From: Methylophilaceae bacterium
GTDB lineage: Bacteria; Pseudomonadota; Gammaproteobacteria; Burkholderiales; Methylophilaceae
Length of the DNA stretch: 39,165 nt
Direction: 5' to 3'
NCBI GenBank assembly: GCA_028342535.1
Contig: JAOLWQ010000009.1
Span: 1 to 39,165 of the forward strand
The translations under genes were made by a program, and so were the position numbers. The notes below the pieces were generated by a model. The model made no database searches and had not been told where the DNA came from. It saw nothing but the letters and a program-made list of their open reading frames with translations. Below are positions 6,505-13,734 of the stretch, piece by piece (position 1 is the first letter of the stretch; each line of letters begins with the position of its first letter).

Positions 6505-7809
6505 CTACTGAGCTGAAACTTTATATATTTCACCTTCATCAGTAGTAGCATAAAGAGCATTATCCGGTCCCATTTCTAGTCCACGGAATCTCTTTGATAC
6601 TCCAACAGGCATATGAATCACGCTCTTGACTGATTTTCCGTCTTTAGCAAGATCAACGATATCAATACGCATACCACCTGGTGTTCCACCAAAACCAATA
6701 CCCATGATTCCAGTAGCAAAACGTCCCTCATAAATACCCCAGTTTCCACCTTTCAAGAAAGCAGCAGAACCAGTTCCTTGAGAGTAGCCGTTGTTATTCC
6801 AAGCAGGAGGCATTAGATCTTTAAAACGAGTATCACTCATTGGAGTATATGCAGCACGAACGGCAGGAGTCATACCTTCCATTTGATTCGGCTCATAACC
6901 ACAATATTGATCTGGACAAGCACCACGACCAGCTGTTTTTTCCTTAGGATCCCAACCACCATTACCGCCGTTTACTAATGCAGTAATTTCGTCGTTGTGC
7001 CAAGGTCCATGCTCAGCAGTAAATAGTTGACCATCGCTTGGACGGAAATCTAAACCTTGAACATTTCGGTGACCGTATGTGTAAATACGTTTATCGCCTT
7101 TAACCTTGTTTTTTGGATGACCTTTACCATTACCATCAATTCTTAATACTACACTGCATAGTAATGTATTGTCTTGACCACATATGCCTCTATGACGGTC
7201 TCCTGTACCAACATATAAATAGCCATCAGGACCGAAGGCCATTCTGCCACCGTTATGAGCTCCTGGGCCACCAAATGGTTGATTTGACTCAAATGGTTTG
7301 TACTGAATATCTTTAACAATATCTGTACGTCCAGAAATTTTTGTCAAATCTTTACTTACTTTGAATTTCATAACAATGTTACCGTCACATTTTTCAAAAT
7401 TAGTTTTACATCCAGAACCATGGTATTTGGTTGAGGTAGAATAAAGATAAAGTACACGGTTCTTTTTAAAGTTAGGGTCTAGTTCAACACCTAACATACC
7501 AGCTTGTCCACTACAAAAGAGATCATTACCAGAATTTTTATATCCTTTAGAGTCTTTCATACCGTAAAGCTTATTAATTTTTCCAGATGATGTTTTCACT
7601 GAAAGACCTTTACATTTTTCAGTATAAAACATAGAACCATCTGCAGTAAAAGTCATATCCCATGGATTTTCTAAACCGGACATAACTACCATTGACCCAA
7701 TCTTAGGAACATTCATTCCTTTAGATTTGTGGCCGTCAGCATAGACTGAAGTTGCAGTAAGCAACATAGCAGAAACTATGACTGTAAATACCTTACTTAA
7801 TACTTTCAT
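6505..7809 (-). CDS. Secreted PQQ-dependent aldose sugar dehydrogenase (glucose/sorbosone family)
   Basis: A 434-residue periplasmic oxidoreductase of the six-bladed beta-propeller family (PF07995) that oxidises sugars or related alcohols using PQQ. The signal peptide is about residues 1-24 (ending VYA). Family hallmarks are GLENPWDMTFTADGSMFYTEK (45-65), GPGAHNGGRMAFGPDGYLYVGTGD with the likely catalytic base His185, YTYGHRNVQGLDF with the PQQ-contacting Arg, and TAEHGPWHNDE. Several Cys pairs may be disulfides. The ATG follows AGGAGAAG, and the stop of the cytochrome gene upstream lies in this ribosome binding site, so translation is coupled. The cytochrome is the obvious electron acceptor. 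No pqq synthesis genes are in the window. Confidence 0.88.
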   Translation of the reverse strand: MKVLSKVFTVIVSAMLLTATSVYADGHKSKGMNVPKIGSMVVMSGLENPWDMTFTADGSMFYTEKCKGLSVKTSSGKINKLYGMKDSKGYKNSGNDLFCSGQAGMLGVELDPNFKKNRVLYLYSTSTKYHGSGCKTNFEKCDGNIVMKFKVSKDLTKISGRTDIVKDIQYKPFESNQPFGGPGAHNGGRMAFGPDGYLYVGTGDRHRGICGQDNTLLCSVVLRIDGNGKGHPKNKVKGDKRIYTYGHRNVQGLDFRPSDGQLFTAEHGPWHNDEITALVNGGNGGWDPKEKTAGRGACPDQYCGYEPNQMEGMTPAVRAAYTPMSDTRFKDLMPPAWNNNGYSQGTGSAAFLKGGNWGIYEGRFATGIMGIGFGGTPGGMRIDIVDLAKDGKSVKSVIHMPVGVSKRFRGLEMGPDNALYATTDEGEIYKVSAQ

Positions 7810-7821
7810 AATATACTTCTC

Positions 7822-8184
7822 CTAGTTATTAACATCATATTTCGCATCTTTAAGATACGCCGATACATTTGCAATTTCTTCATCAGTTAAAGGCTTTGCC
7901 ATCATAATCATTAAACCTGAATTAGGTCCAATTTTAGTTCCAGCCCTGTAAGTTTTAAGCTTATCAGTTATATAGGGAACTTCTTTTCCAGATATTTTTG
8001 GATAACTAGCAGCACCTTTACCTGCTGGGCCGTGACAATTAATGCATGTTTTGTTATATCTCACTTTTCCAGCTTCTGCGTCACCAGCTAATGCCTGAAA
8101 AGATGAAAGAAAAAAAATGATGCCAATAGAGCTTATTAAAATTTTAATTGCAGTGTACCTAACAAGATTGAAAAAAAAATACAA
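7822..8184 (-). CDS. Class I cytochrome c, likely electron acceptor of the PQQ dehydrogenase
   Basis: A 120-residue exported monohaem cytochrome. The CINCH haem-binding motif is at residues 47-51 and the Met axial ligand is among Met92-Met95 (GLMIMMAKPLT); EEIANVSAYL is the usual C-terminal helix. A signal peptide or membrane anchor precedes (cleavage after ALA, about residue 33). The start is uncertain: TTG at 8184 is the only candidate near the right place, no ribosome binding site is seen, and codons 3-5 lie in a run of nine T, where a sequencing slip could hide an upstream ATG. The gene ends 12 bp before the dehydrogenase, which makes a two-gene sugar-oxidation unit. Confidence 0.87.
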   Translation of the reverse strand: MYFFFNLVRYTAIKILISSIGIIFFLSSFQALAGDAEAGKVRYNKTCINCHGPAGKGAASYPKISGKEVPYITDKLKTYRAGTKIGPNSGLMIMMAKPLTDEEIANVSAYLKDAKYDVNN

Positions 8185-8223
8185 TTTAAGTATAACAATA
8201 AAAGTACAATAAATATGAAGATG

Positions 8224-8267
8224 AGCATGAAGATTATCTAAGTAAAATCATTAGATAAACTCATGCT
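8224..8267. repeat. Long imperfect stem-loop upstream of the cytochrome gene
   Basis: The arm at 8224-8241 begins AGCATGA and ends TTATCTAA. The arm at 8251-8267 is its complement at about 15 of 17 positions, with a 9-nt loop. It lies 40 bp upstream of the TTG start of cytochrome c on the minus strand. No T run follows. It could be an operator, a leader hairpin, or part of an element end, as a tRNA fragment lies only 52 bp away. Confidence 0.55.
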
Positions 8268-8318
8268 GATTTCTCAATGAAACCCAATCTAGATTAGGAA
8301 AAATTCATAAGATCGGCT

Positions 8319-8385
8319 GGTTCGATCTCGCTTAACTCTAACAATTTATAGTCCAAATAGGGCCTAGACAATCCGATTATTAATC
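8319..8385 (+). repeat. tRNA-Ala T-arm, 3' end and arm repeat (copy 3)
   Basis: A 67-bp block that aligns gap-free with 1682-1748 at 59 positions (88 percent). It retains GGTTCGATC of the T arm, a mutated acceptor strand and CCA, and nearly all of the downstream arm. The 5' half of a tRNA is absent, so it is a remnant. It overlaps by a few bases the 3' end of the methyltransferase gene. Confidence 0.85.
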
Positions 8386-9270
8386 CCCTCTTCTCTTAAC
8401 AACTAAAAGATTTACTGGCATGGTGAAGCAACTAATTCCATCTTGATGATTCGTAATAAAATATTTTTCAAGATCGGTAAGCATTTGGCTAAAGTCTTTA
8501 GGCGAGAGAACAAATGAAGCATAGAAAAAACCAGCAGCCTCTTTTGCGAGAACGCTAGGAGCTGCATTAAGACTTAGAGTTATTGGCGTTATTTTAATAT
8601 CGAAATCTTCAAAAGTTTCTGCTGTAAGTTTTTGTAGTCCCTCAGCTGTTCTGACGCGTGGGTCGCCAAGCTCAAAAACTCCATAATTCGGATAATTAGA
8701 TTGCACGTGTTTGTAAATAATATCGTGGACTTCAAGATAGCCAGGAGCAGTTTTAGGATCTCCATCAATGATGGCTGCAAAAATACCTCTTACCTTAAGT
8801 AAGCGCTTGATTGTGGCAAGCACTGGAACAACTGGATCCATCAAAGTCAATGCCCAATGACAGAAGATTACATCAAAAGATGAATTAGCAAAACAATCAA
8901 GTTTTTGTGCTGCTCCCTGATGAAATTTGGTCTCGGTATGAGCAAGTCGCTCACGTGCAAGCTTTAGTTCAGAACGATTCATATCAACACCCGAAAGCAT
9001 CAATTCAGCTCCAAAACGTTGATTACAAAGGTCTAGCAGAACGCCGCTACCACAACCAAGATCCAGAACGTGAGAATGATTTTTTTGGTCAACAATATCA
9101 GCAAGTAGCTCATAGCTATTTTTGCCATCCATATCACGACAATTCCATGCAAATGCTTCCGTGAAACCCGGATGATTATCATGAACAGCATCGAGATGTT
9201 CTCGTAAATCAGAGCTATCCGGCTGTTGGCCGCTTTCTACCTGTCGCGTCCAAGCAGATTTAATTTTCAT
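8380..9270 (-). CDS. SAM-dependent class I methyltransferase
   Basis: A 296-residue cytosolic methyltransferase of unknown substrate. The SAM-binding glycine loop VLDLGCGSG (68-76) follows a helical N-terminal segment. The acidic end of strand 2 is GVDMNRSEL, and motif IV is FDVIFCHWALTLMDP. The C-terminal half (DPKTAPGYLEVHDII onward) is not one I recognise. It lies 39 bp downstream of the EgtD-like gene on the same strand, so both are probably co-transcribed. A second methyltransferase next to a histidine trimethyltransferase suggests that both work on one small molecule. The ATG at 9270 has only a weak ribosome binding site. Confidence 0.85.
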   Translation of the reverse strand: MKIKSAWTRQVESGQQPDSSDLREHLDAVHDNHPGFTEAFAWNCRDMDGKNSYELLADIVDQKNHSHVLDLGCGSGVLLDLCNQRFGAELMLSGVDMNRSELKLARERLAHTETKFHQGAAQKLDCFANSSFDVIFCHWALTLMDPVVPVLATIKRLLKVRGIFAAIIDGDPKTAPGYLEVHDIIYKHVQSNYPNYGVFELGDPRVRTAEGLQKLTAETFEDFDIKITPITLSLNAAPSVLAKEAAGFFYASFVLSPKDFSQMLTDLEKYFITNHQDGISCFTMPVNLLVVKRRGD

Positions 9271-9309
9271 AGGTTCACTTCTAAATAGTTTAAGTACATG
9301 AATATAATT

Positions 9310-10311
9310 TTAAATAGCTTTCATCAAATAAATACTGAAAAAATTTTTCTTATCACTCCAATTTTTTAACACACTAAATCCTGATTTTTTAGCTAACTCA
9401 GAAAATTCCTTTACAGAATATTTATAAGAACATTCAGTATGTATACTTTCGCCTTTTTCAAAGAGAAACTCTAAACTATTAATTTTAATAACCTGCTTAA
9501 TATCACTAATAAGGTGCATTTCAACTCTTCCAAGTTTTTCGTTATAAAAAGCATTATGAGAAAATTGAGAGATATTTATATCAGCACCTAGTTCATTTTT
9601 CATTCTATGAAGAAGGTTCAGGTTAAAGTCAGCAGTATGACCTTCTGAATCATTATAAGCGCGATTAAAAACCTCGGCATCTTTCTTCATATCTACACCA
9701 ATTAAAAATGTACCCTCATCACCTACTAAATGTCGAGCATATCTTAAAAATTGACTAGCTTCTCCAGGCTTAAGATTGCCGATGGTAGAGCCAGGAAAAA
9801 AAGCTAGCCGCTTTAAAGATTCAAAAGAAGCCTTTTCTGGCCAGTCAATTGGCTCCATAAAATCTGCACAAATTGCTGCAACAGAAATATTATGATAATT
9901 CGAAGCTATTTCTTTCGCGGTTAATATCAGATGGGATTTTGAAATATCTATTGCAATATAATGCGACGGCTCTGGCAATGCCGATAAAAGTGCTTTGATC
10001 TTAATACTCGACCCACAGCCATATTCTACAACTACTGAACCAGGCTCAATAAGAGAATAAAGCTCTTCTTGAATATCATTGAGTAATGCTACTTCGGTTC
10101 GAGTTAAGTAATATTCTGGTGTGTCGCAAATTTTATCGAAAATTTTGGAGCCACGCTCATCATAAAAAAATTTAGGAGATATTGCTTTCTGGGGTGATGA
10201 CAATCCTTCCAAAACAGCCTCGTAAAATTCTATACTTTTCTTAGGTTTAATATCGATAAAATAGTCAAGCTCCTTACTATTCTCTTCATCCTTAATATTT
10301 TCTTCATCCAT
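9310..10311 (-). CDS. egtD: L-histidine N-alpha-methyltransferase (EgtD family)
   Basis: EgtD trimethylates histidine to hercynine, the first step of ergothioneine synthesis. The 333-residue length is standard. The N-terminal block KFFYDERGSKIFDKI and the following PEYYLTRTE (64-73) supply the substrate tyrosine. EYGCGSS (96-102) is the SAM loop, and FFPGSTIGNL (171-180) follows. RAYND gives Asn220, matching the carboxylate-binding Asn of the mycobacterial enzyme. The pair Glu293/Ser295 in HTECSYKY matches the residues that hold the imidazole. So the histidine pocket looks intact. No egtB follows; instead a methyltransferase lies downstream and an oxygenase is divergent. Methylation of a related amine remains possible. 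Confidence 0.87.
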   Translation of the reverse strand: MDEENIKDEENSKELDYFIDIKPKKSIEFYEAVLEGLSSPQKAISPKFFYDERGSKIFDKICDTPEYYLTRTEVALLNDIQEELYSLIEPGSVVVEYGCGSSIKIKALLSALPEPSHYIAIDISKSHLILTAKEIASNYHNISVAAICADFMEPIDWPEKASFESLKRLAFFPGSTIGNLKPGEASQFLRYARHLVGDEGTFLIGVDMKKDAEVFNRAYNDSEGHTADFNLNLLHRMKNELGADINISQFSHNAFYNEKLGRVEMHLISDIKQVIKINSLEFLFEKGESIHTECSYKYSVKEFSELAKKSGFSVLKNWSDKKNFFSIYLMKAI

Positions 10312-10552
10312 AAAATTAAATTCTCAAAAAAAAATTTCCTTGTTCCTTGGTTAATATTATTTTCGACTGTCACATTATCGTGGGATTTAGTAGACTGTTA
10401 AAGCAAATATAAAGGCACATAATACACATAAGTTATAGATGAAACTAATTGCGACCTAAAACTGTCCGAATAAAATCACAACCTATTAAGGCTGTCCACA
10501 ATATATTTATTTAGGAAATTAAGTTATTAATAAAAAAAAACTTTCTAATAAT
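10312..10552. promoter_or_regulatory. Divergent promoter region of the EgtD/PhyH module
   Basis: About 240 bp between the diverging EgtD-like and oxygenase genes. It must carry both promoters. I see two partly similar CTGTCC elements (near 10465 and 10491) but no clear hexamer pairs. TAGGAA at 10512-10517 is a plausible ribosome binding site for the oxygenase. The shared region suggests joint control of the three genes. Confidence 0.4.
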
Positions 10553-11536
10553 TTGCTTTTAGGGGCAAATGCACTTGGTGATGATTTAAACCAATACTGG
10601 GAGCAGGACAATCAAGCTTGGTGGGATTGGTATCTAACGCTTGCTGATAACAAAGGTAAAAGTAATGCAGCTAATTTAGTCGATATAGAGCCGATAAAGC
10701 ATTTCGACATGCCGTCCGATCGTGAACTAGAAGATGAACTTTCTACTCCTTACAACTTAACAGAGGGGCATCACCTTGCCTTTCGTCGAGACGGATTCAT
10801 CAGGCTGCCGAATGTGTTGTCTCCAGCAGCTGTAGTTCGCTTACGCGTCGAACTCATAAACCTTCTTTATAAGGCTTTCCCAGAAAGCAACAGAAGTAAT
10901 CGTTTCCTAAGTCTCGAAATGATGTGGATTGATAGCCCTATCATTAGGCAATATGTACTCAGCCCGAGAATTGCAAGAATTTCAGCAGACCTGCTTAGCG
11001 TAAAAAGTGTTCGGCTTTACCATGATAATGCACTTTCAAAGGAGCCTGGTTGTGGACGTACACCTTGGCATTACGATGACCATCATTTCCCTTTAGAGAC
11101 AAATGATGTTGTGACTGCATGGATTCCAGCACAACCAGTTCCCGAAGCTATGGGGCCTTTGTCATTTGCAAAGCCGTTAAATGTTTTTAATCTCGTCAAA
11201 AATATTAATTTTAATAAAAATGACACAAGCTACGACAAAAAAGTCACAGAAGTTTTTAAAGCAAACAACGTTGTTATTGACAGCAAACCATTTGAGATGG
11301 GTGAGGCCAGTTTTCATCATAATTTGAGTTTTCATACAGCAGGTAATAATAGAACTTCGCAGAGCAGAGTAGTTCTGGCTAATACATATTTCGCAGATGG
11401 TGCACGTGTAGTTAAGGAGCCAACAATGGTATCAGGGGACTGGCAAAAATTCATTCCTGGTGTTGAGCCAGGAGGAGTTGTAGCTAGCGAACTCAATCCA
11501 GTTTGCTGGCCAGCAAATAAAAAAAGAAGGATGTAG
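10553..11536 (+). CDS. Phytanoyl-CoA dioxygenase (PhyH) family Fe(II)/2-oxoglutarate oxygenase
   Basis: A 327-residue oxygenase that probably hydroxylates or desaturates a small molecule using Fe(II), O2 and 2-oxoglutarate. The iron ligands are visible as His173-x-Asp175 (in TPWHYDDHHF) and the distal His261 (in NLSFHTAGNNR), with Arg267 or Arg272 to hold 2-oxoglutarate. AWIPAQPVPEAMGPL is the usual strand after the first ligands. TTG at 10553 is the given start, but the frame is open back to 10523, and an ATT at 10526 lies 8 bp after AGGAA, so the protein may start nine codons earlier. It is divergent from the EgtD-like gene; both lie between two tRNA-Ala remnants. Confidence 0.88.
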   Translation: MLLGANALGDDLNQYWEQDNQAWWDWYLTLADNKGKSNAANLVDIEPIKHFDMPSDRELEDELSTPYNLTEGHHLAFRRDGFIRLPNVLSPAAVVRLRVELINLLYKAFPESNRSNRFLSLEMMWIDSPIIRQYVLSPRIARISADLLSVKSVRLYHDNALSKEPGCGRTPWHYDDHHFPLETNDVVTAWIPAQPVPEAMGPLSFAKPLNVFNLVKNINFNKNDTSYDKKVTEVFKANNVVIDSKPFEMGEASFHHNLSFHTAGNNRTSQSRVVLANTYFADGARVVKEPTMVSGDWQKFIPGVEPGGVVASELNPVCWPANKKRRM

Positions 11537-11566
11537 AAAAAAAATAAGACTGTTTAGCGCGGTGGA

Positions 11567-11596
11567 GCTTGCCTCCCTCAATTTACAGCCAGAATA
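11567..11596 (+). repeat. tRNA-Ala 3'-end plus arm repeat (copy 4, most diverged)
   Basis: Thirty bases that match 1693-1722 at 24 positions, including GCTT, CCTCC and AATTTACAG. It lies 31 bp after the oxygenase stop and just before the stop of the SDR gene. It is the most distant and least conserved of the four remnants, as expected if new modules were added next to the tRNA. Confidence 0.65.
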
Positions 11597-11602
11597 CAAA
11601 AA

Positions 11603-12316
11603 TTAGGGATCTATCACTTTCCCTGAAAAATCAAAACACTTTCCTGAATCCTTTTGACTAATTTTATTAATAACCTGCGTCATCAATTCAACACTTTCCC
11701 TTGGGCTAAAAATGCCATGCTTTACGTACTTTAGGAAGGGTTCTGATAAAGTACTTCTAACCGTTCCTGGATGAATCCCTATTACTATATTTTCTTTATT
11801 AGCTCTTTGTAATTCTATCGAAAGGTTTTTTATCATCATATTAAGTGCACATTTAGAACTCCGATAACTATACCAACCACCAAGTCCATTATCAGAAATA
11901 CTTCCCACTCTTGCTGTTAAAAAAACAACTTTTACTCCTTGCGATTTCTTAATAAGCGGTAAAAGCTTTTTTACTAAAAGAATTGGTCCGTAAACATTCA
12001 CTTGAAATACTTTCTCCAAGACTTTAGAATTAATTTCATCTATTGACTTCTCTGGTTTGATTTGATCTGTGTGCAATATTCCTGTTGCGATTATGATCGT
12101 ACTAAGAGATTCTAATTGAGATATTTTATTTAAATTTTCAAATGATTGTTCATTACTATAATCTAACTCTATTGATTGAATTTTATTATGGGTAGGTTCA
12201 ATTTTTTTTCTCGATAATGAGACAATTTTTTCTACATTTGGGTCATCACTGTAAAATCTTATGAACTCGCTCCCAATTGCACCAGTTGAACCAGCTATTA
12301 ATATATTTTTATTCAT
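11603..12316 (-). CDS. Short-chain dehydrogenase/reductase, C-factor (CsgA)-like
   Basis: A 237-residue Rossmann-fold oxidoreductase of unknown substrate. The nucleotide loop GSTGAIG is at residues 9-15, the IIIATGIL strand near 75 replaces the usual NNAG, and the catalytic pair is Tyr151-x3-Lys155 (YSYRSSK) with Ser139 or Ser141 before it. GIHPGTVRS is the usual end of strand 6. The overall pattern is like C-factor-type SDRs, which lack a long substrate loop. It stands alone, with tRNA remnant 4 at its 3' end. The ATG at 12316 has no clear ribosome binding site. Confidence 0.85.
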   Translation of the reverse strand: MNKNILIAGSTGAIGSEFIRFYSDDPNVEKIVSLSRKKIEPTHNKIQSIELDYSNEQSFENLNKISQLESLSTIIIATGILHTDQIKPEKSIDEINSKVLEKVFQVNVYGPILLVKKLLPLIKKSQGVKVVFLTARVGSISDNGLGGWYSYRSSKCALNMMIKNLSIELQRANKENIVIGIHPGTVRSTLSEPFLKYVKHGIFSPRESVELMTQVINKISQKDSGKCFDFSGKVIDP

Positions 12317-12350
12317 TTTGGGAGTTTGCTTTATTTAATTGTAAGAATAA

Positions 12351-12372
12351 AGATATATTGCAGATATATTGC
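12351..12372. repeat. Tandem 11-bp repeat upstream of the SDR gene
   Basis: AGATATATTGC occurs twice in immediate tandem, 35-56 bp upstream of the SDR start. Two perfect copies in the promoter region could be a binding site for a regulator. The copy number is too small to call an iteron array. Confidence 0.45.
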
Positions 12373-12434
12373 ACAAAATTACCTACTTCCAACAATTTAA
12401 AGAATTAAAAGCTAAGAAATAAGTACAAAAAGCA

Positions 12435-13715
12435 TTATTTTTTTGAAGCCTCAATTGCTTGTTCAACATCCTGAATAATGTCATCAATATGCTCAATCCC
12501 CACTGAAATTCTTATCAAATCTTCACTAACTCCTGCTAAAACCTTTTGTTCTGGAGTTAATTGTCTATGTAATGTCGATGCCGGATGGCATGCAAGTGAT
12601 TTAGCATCACCCATACTAAGCACTCTCAAAATCATTTGTAGTGCATCAATAAATTTAGCGCCAGCTTCAACCCCACCTTTAATACCAAAACTGACAATAC
12701 CTGAAGCCTGACCATTTGTAATTTTTTTACAAATATCATTATATTTATCATTAGGTAGAGCAGCATAATTTACCCATTCCACACGGTCGTGGCTTTGTAA
12801 ATATTTGGCTAGCGCAAGTGCATTATCACAATGTCGCTCCATCCTTACACCTAATGATTCAAGCCCTAGCATTATTATATAGGCGTTATTGGGAGATAAA
12901 CATGCGCCTGTTTCTCTCAAAGGAACAACCCTACAACAGGCAATAAAAGCAGCATCTCCGAATTGTTCGGTGTATACAACTCCATGATAAGAAGGATCTG
13001 GTTCATTAAGCATAGGATATTTCTTTGGCTCTTTAGCCCAATCGAATTTTCCAGAATCAACAATAATTCCCCCGATCGTCGCTCCGTGACCATCTATATA
13101 TTTTGTAAGTGAATGAATAACAATATCTGCTCCAAAATCAATTGGTCGGCATAGGTAAGGCGTGGCCACAGTGTTATCAACAATCAAAGGAATACCATGT
13201 TTGTGAGCAATATCTGCAAATTTCTTTAGATCAATAATATTTCCTAAAGGATTGCCAATTGACTCGCAATATATAGCCTTAGTTTTTTCATCTATTGCCT
13301 CTTCAAGACCCTTAAAATCTGCTCCATCGACCATTTTCACATTGATACCATACTTAGGGAAGCTATGAGTAAAGCAGTTATATGTTCCTCCATATAGCTG
13401 ATTGGTACTCACAATATTATCACCTGCTCTTGTAATGGTCTGGATAGCATAAGTGATTGCAGCCATTCCAGAGGCAAGGGATAAAGCAGCAATGCCGCCT
13501 TCCATTTCCGCAACTCTTTTTTCAAGTACTGTATTAGTTGGATTTCCTATTCTTGAATAAATATTTCCTTCTACCTTAAGGTCGAATAAATCTGCACCAT
13601 GCTGCGTATCATCAATCGTAAATCCAGAAGTTTGATAAATTGGGGTCGTTGCTGCTTTTTGGTCATTTGTATCTGGATCATAACCATGATGAAGTGCTAT
13701 TGATTCAAGTTTCAT
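12435..13715 (-). CDS. metY: O-acetylhomoserine sulfhydrylase (aminocarboxypropyltransferase)
   Basis: MetY replaces the acetate of O-acetylhomoserine by sulfide to give homocysteine; members of the family also accept methanethiol and form methionine directly. The 426-residue length is typical of MetY and longer than MetB/MetC. The PLP lysine is Lys205 in HSLTKYIDGHG; NIYSRIGNPTNTVLEKRVA (51-69) and the ASGMAAI loop bind the phosphate; GNPLGNIIDL and VDNTVATPYL are family blocks. AAAGGGAT precedes the ATG. The gene starts 19 bp after the flavin monooxygenase stop, so the two form an operon. No SAM riboswitch can fit in that short gap. Confidence 0.92.
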   Translation of the reverse strand: MKLESIALHHGYDPDTNDQKAATTPIYQTSGFTIDDTQHGADLFDLKVEGNIYSRIGNPTNTVLEKRVAEMEGGIAALSLASGMAAITYAIQTITRAGDNIVSTNQLYGGTYNCFTHSFPKYGINVKMVDGADFKGLEEAIDEKTKAIYCESIGNPLGNIIDLKKFADIAHKHGIPLIVDNTVATPYLCRPIDFGADIVIHSLTKYIDGHGATIGGIIVDSGKFDWAKEPKKYPMLNEPDPSYHGVVYTEQFGDAAFIACCRVVPLRETGACLSPNNAYIIMLGLESLGVRMERHCDNALALAKYLQSHDRVEWVNYAALPNDKYNDICKKITNGQASGIVSFGIKGGVEAGAKFIDALQMILRVLSMGDAKSLACHPASTLHRQLTPEQKVLAGVSEDLIRISVGIEHIDDIIQDVEQAIEASKK

Positions 13716-13734
13716 ATATATATCCCTTTAATTA

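Noticed and set aside
8311-8345. A second tRNA gene, suggested by GGTTCGATC and a CCA-like end
   Set aside because: No acceptor 5' strand, D arm or anticodon arm lies upstream, and the acceptor 3' strand is mutated. It is a 3' remnant.
12351-12372. Iterons of a replication origin
   Set aside because: Only two 11-bp copies, no replication protein gene and no AT-rich melting region with DnaA boxes beside them.
13716-13734. SAM riboswitch upstream of metY
   Set aside because: Only 19 bp separate metY from the monooxygenase stop; nothing can fold there, and the leader upstream of the monooxygenase shows no such structure that I can recognise.
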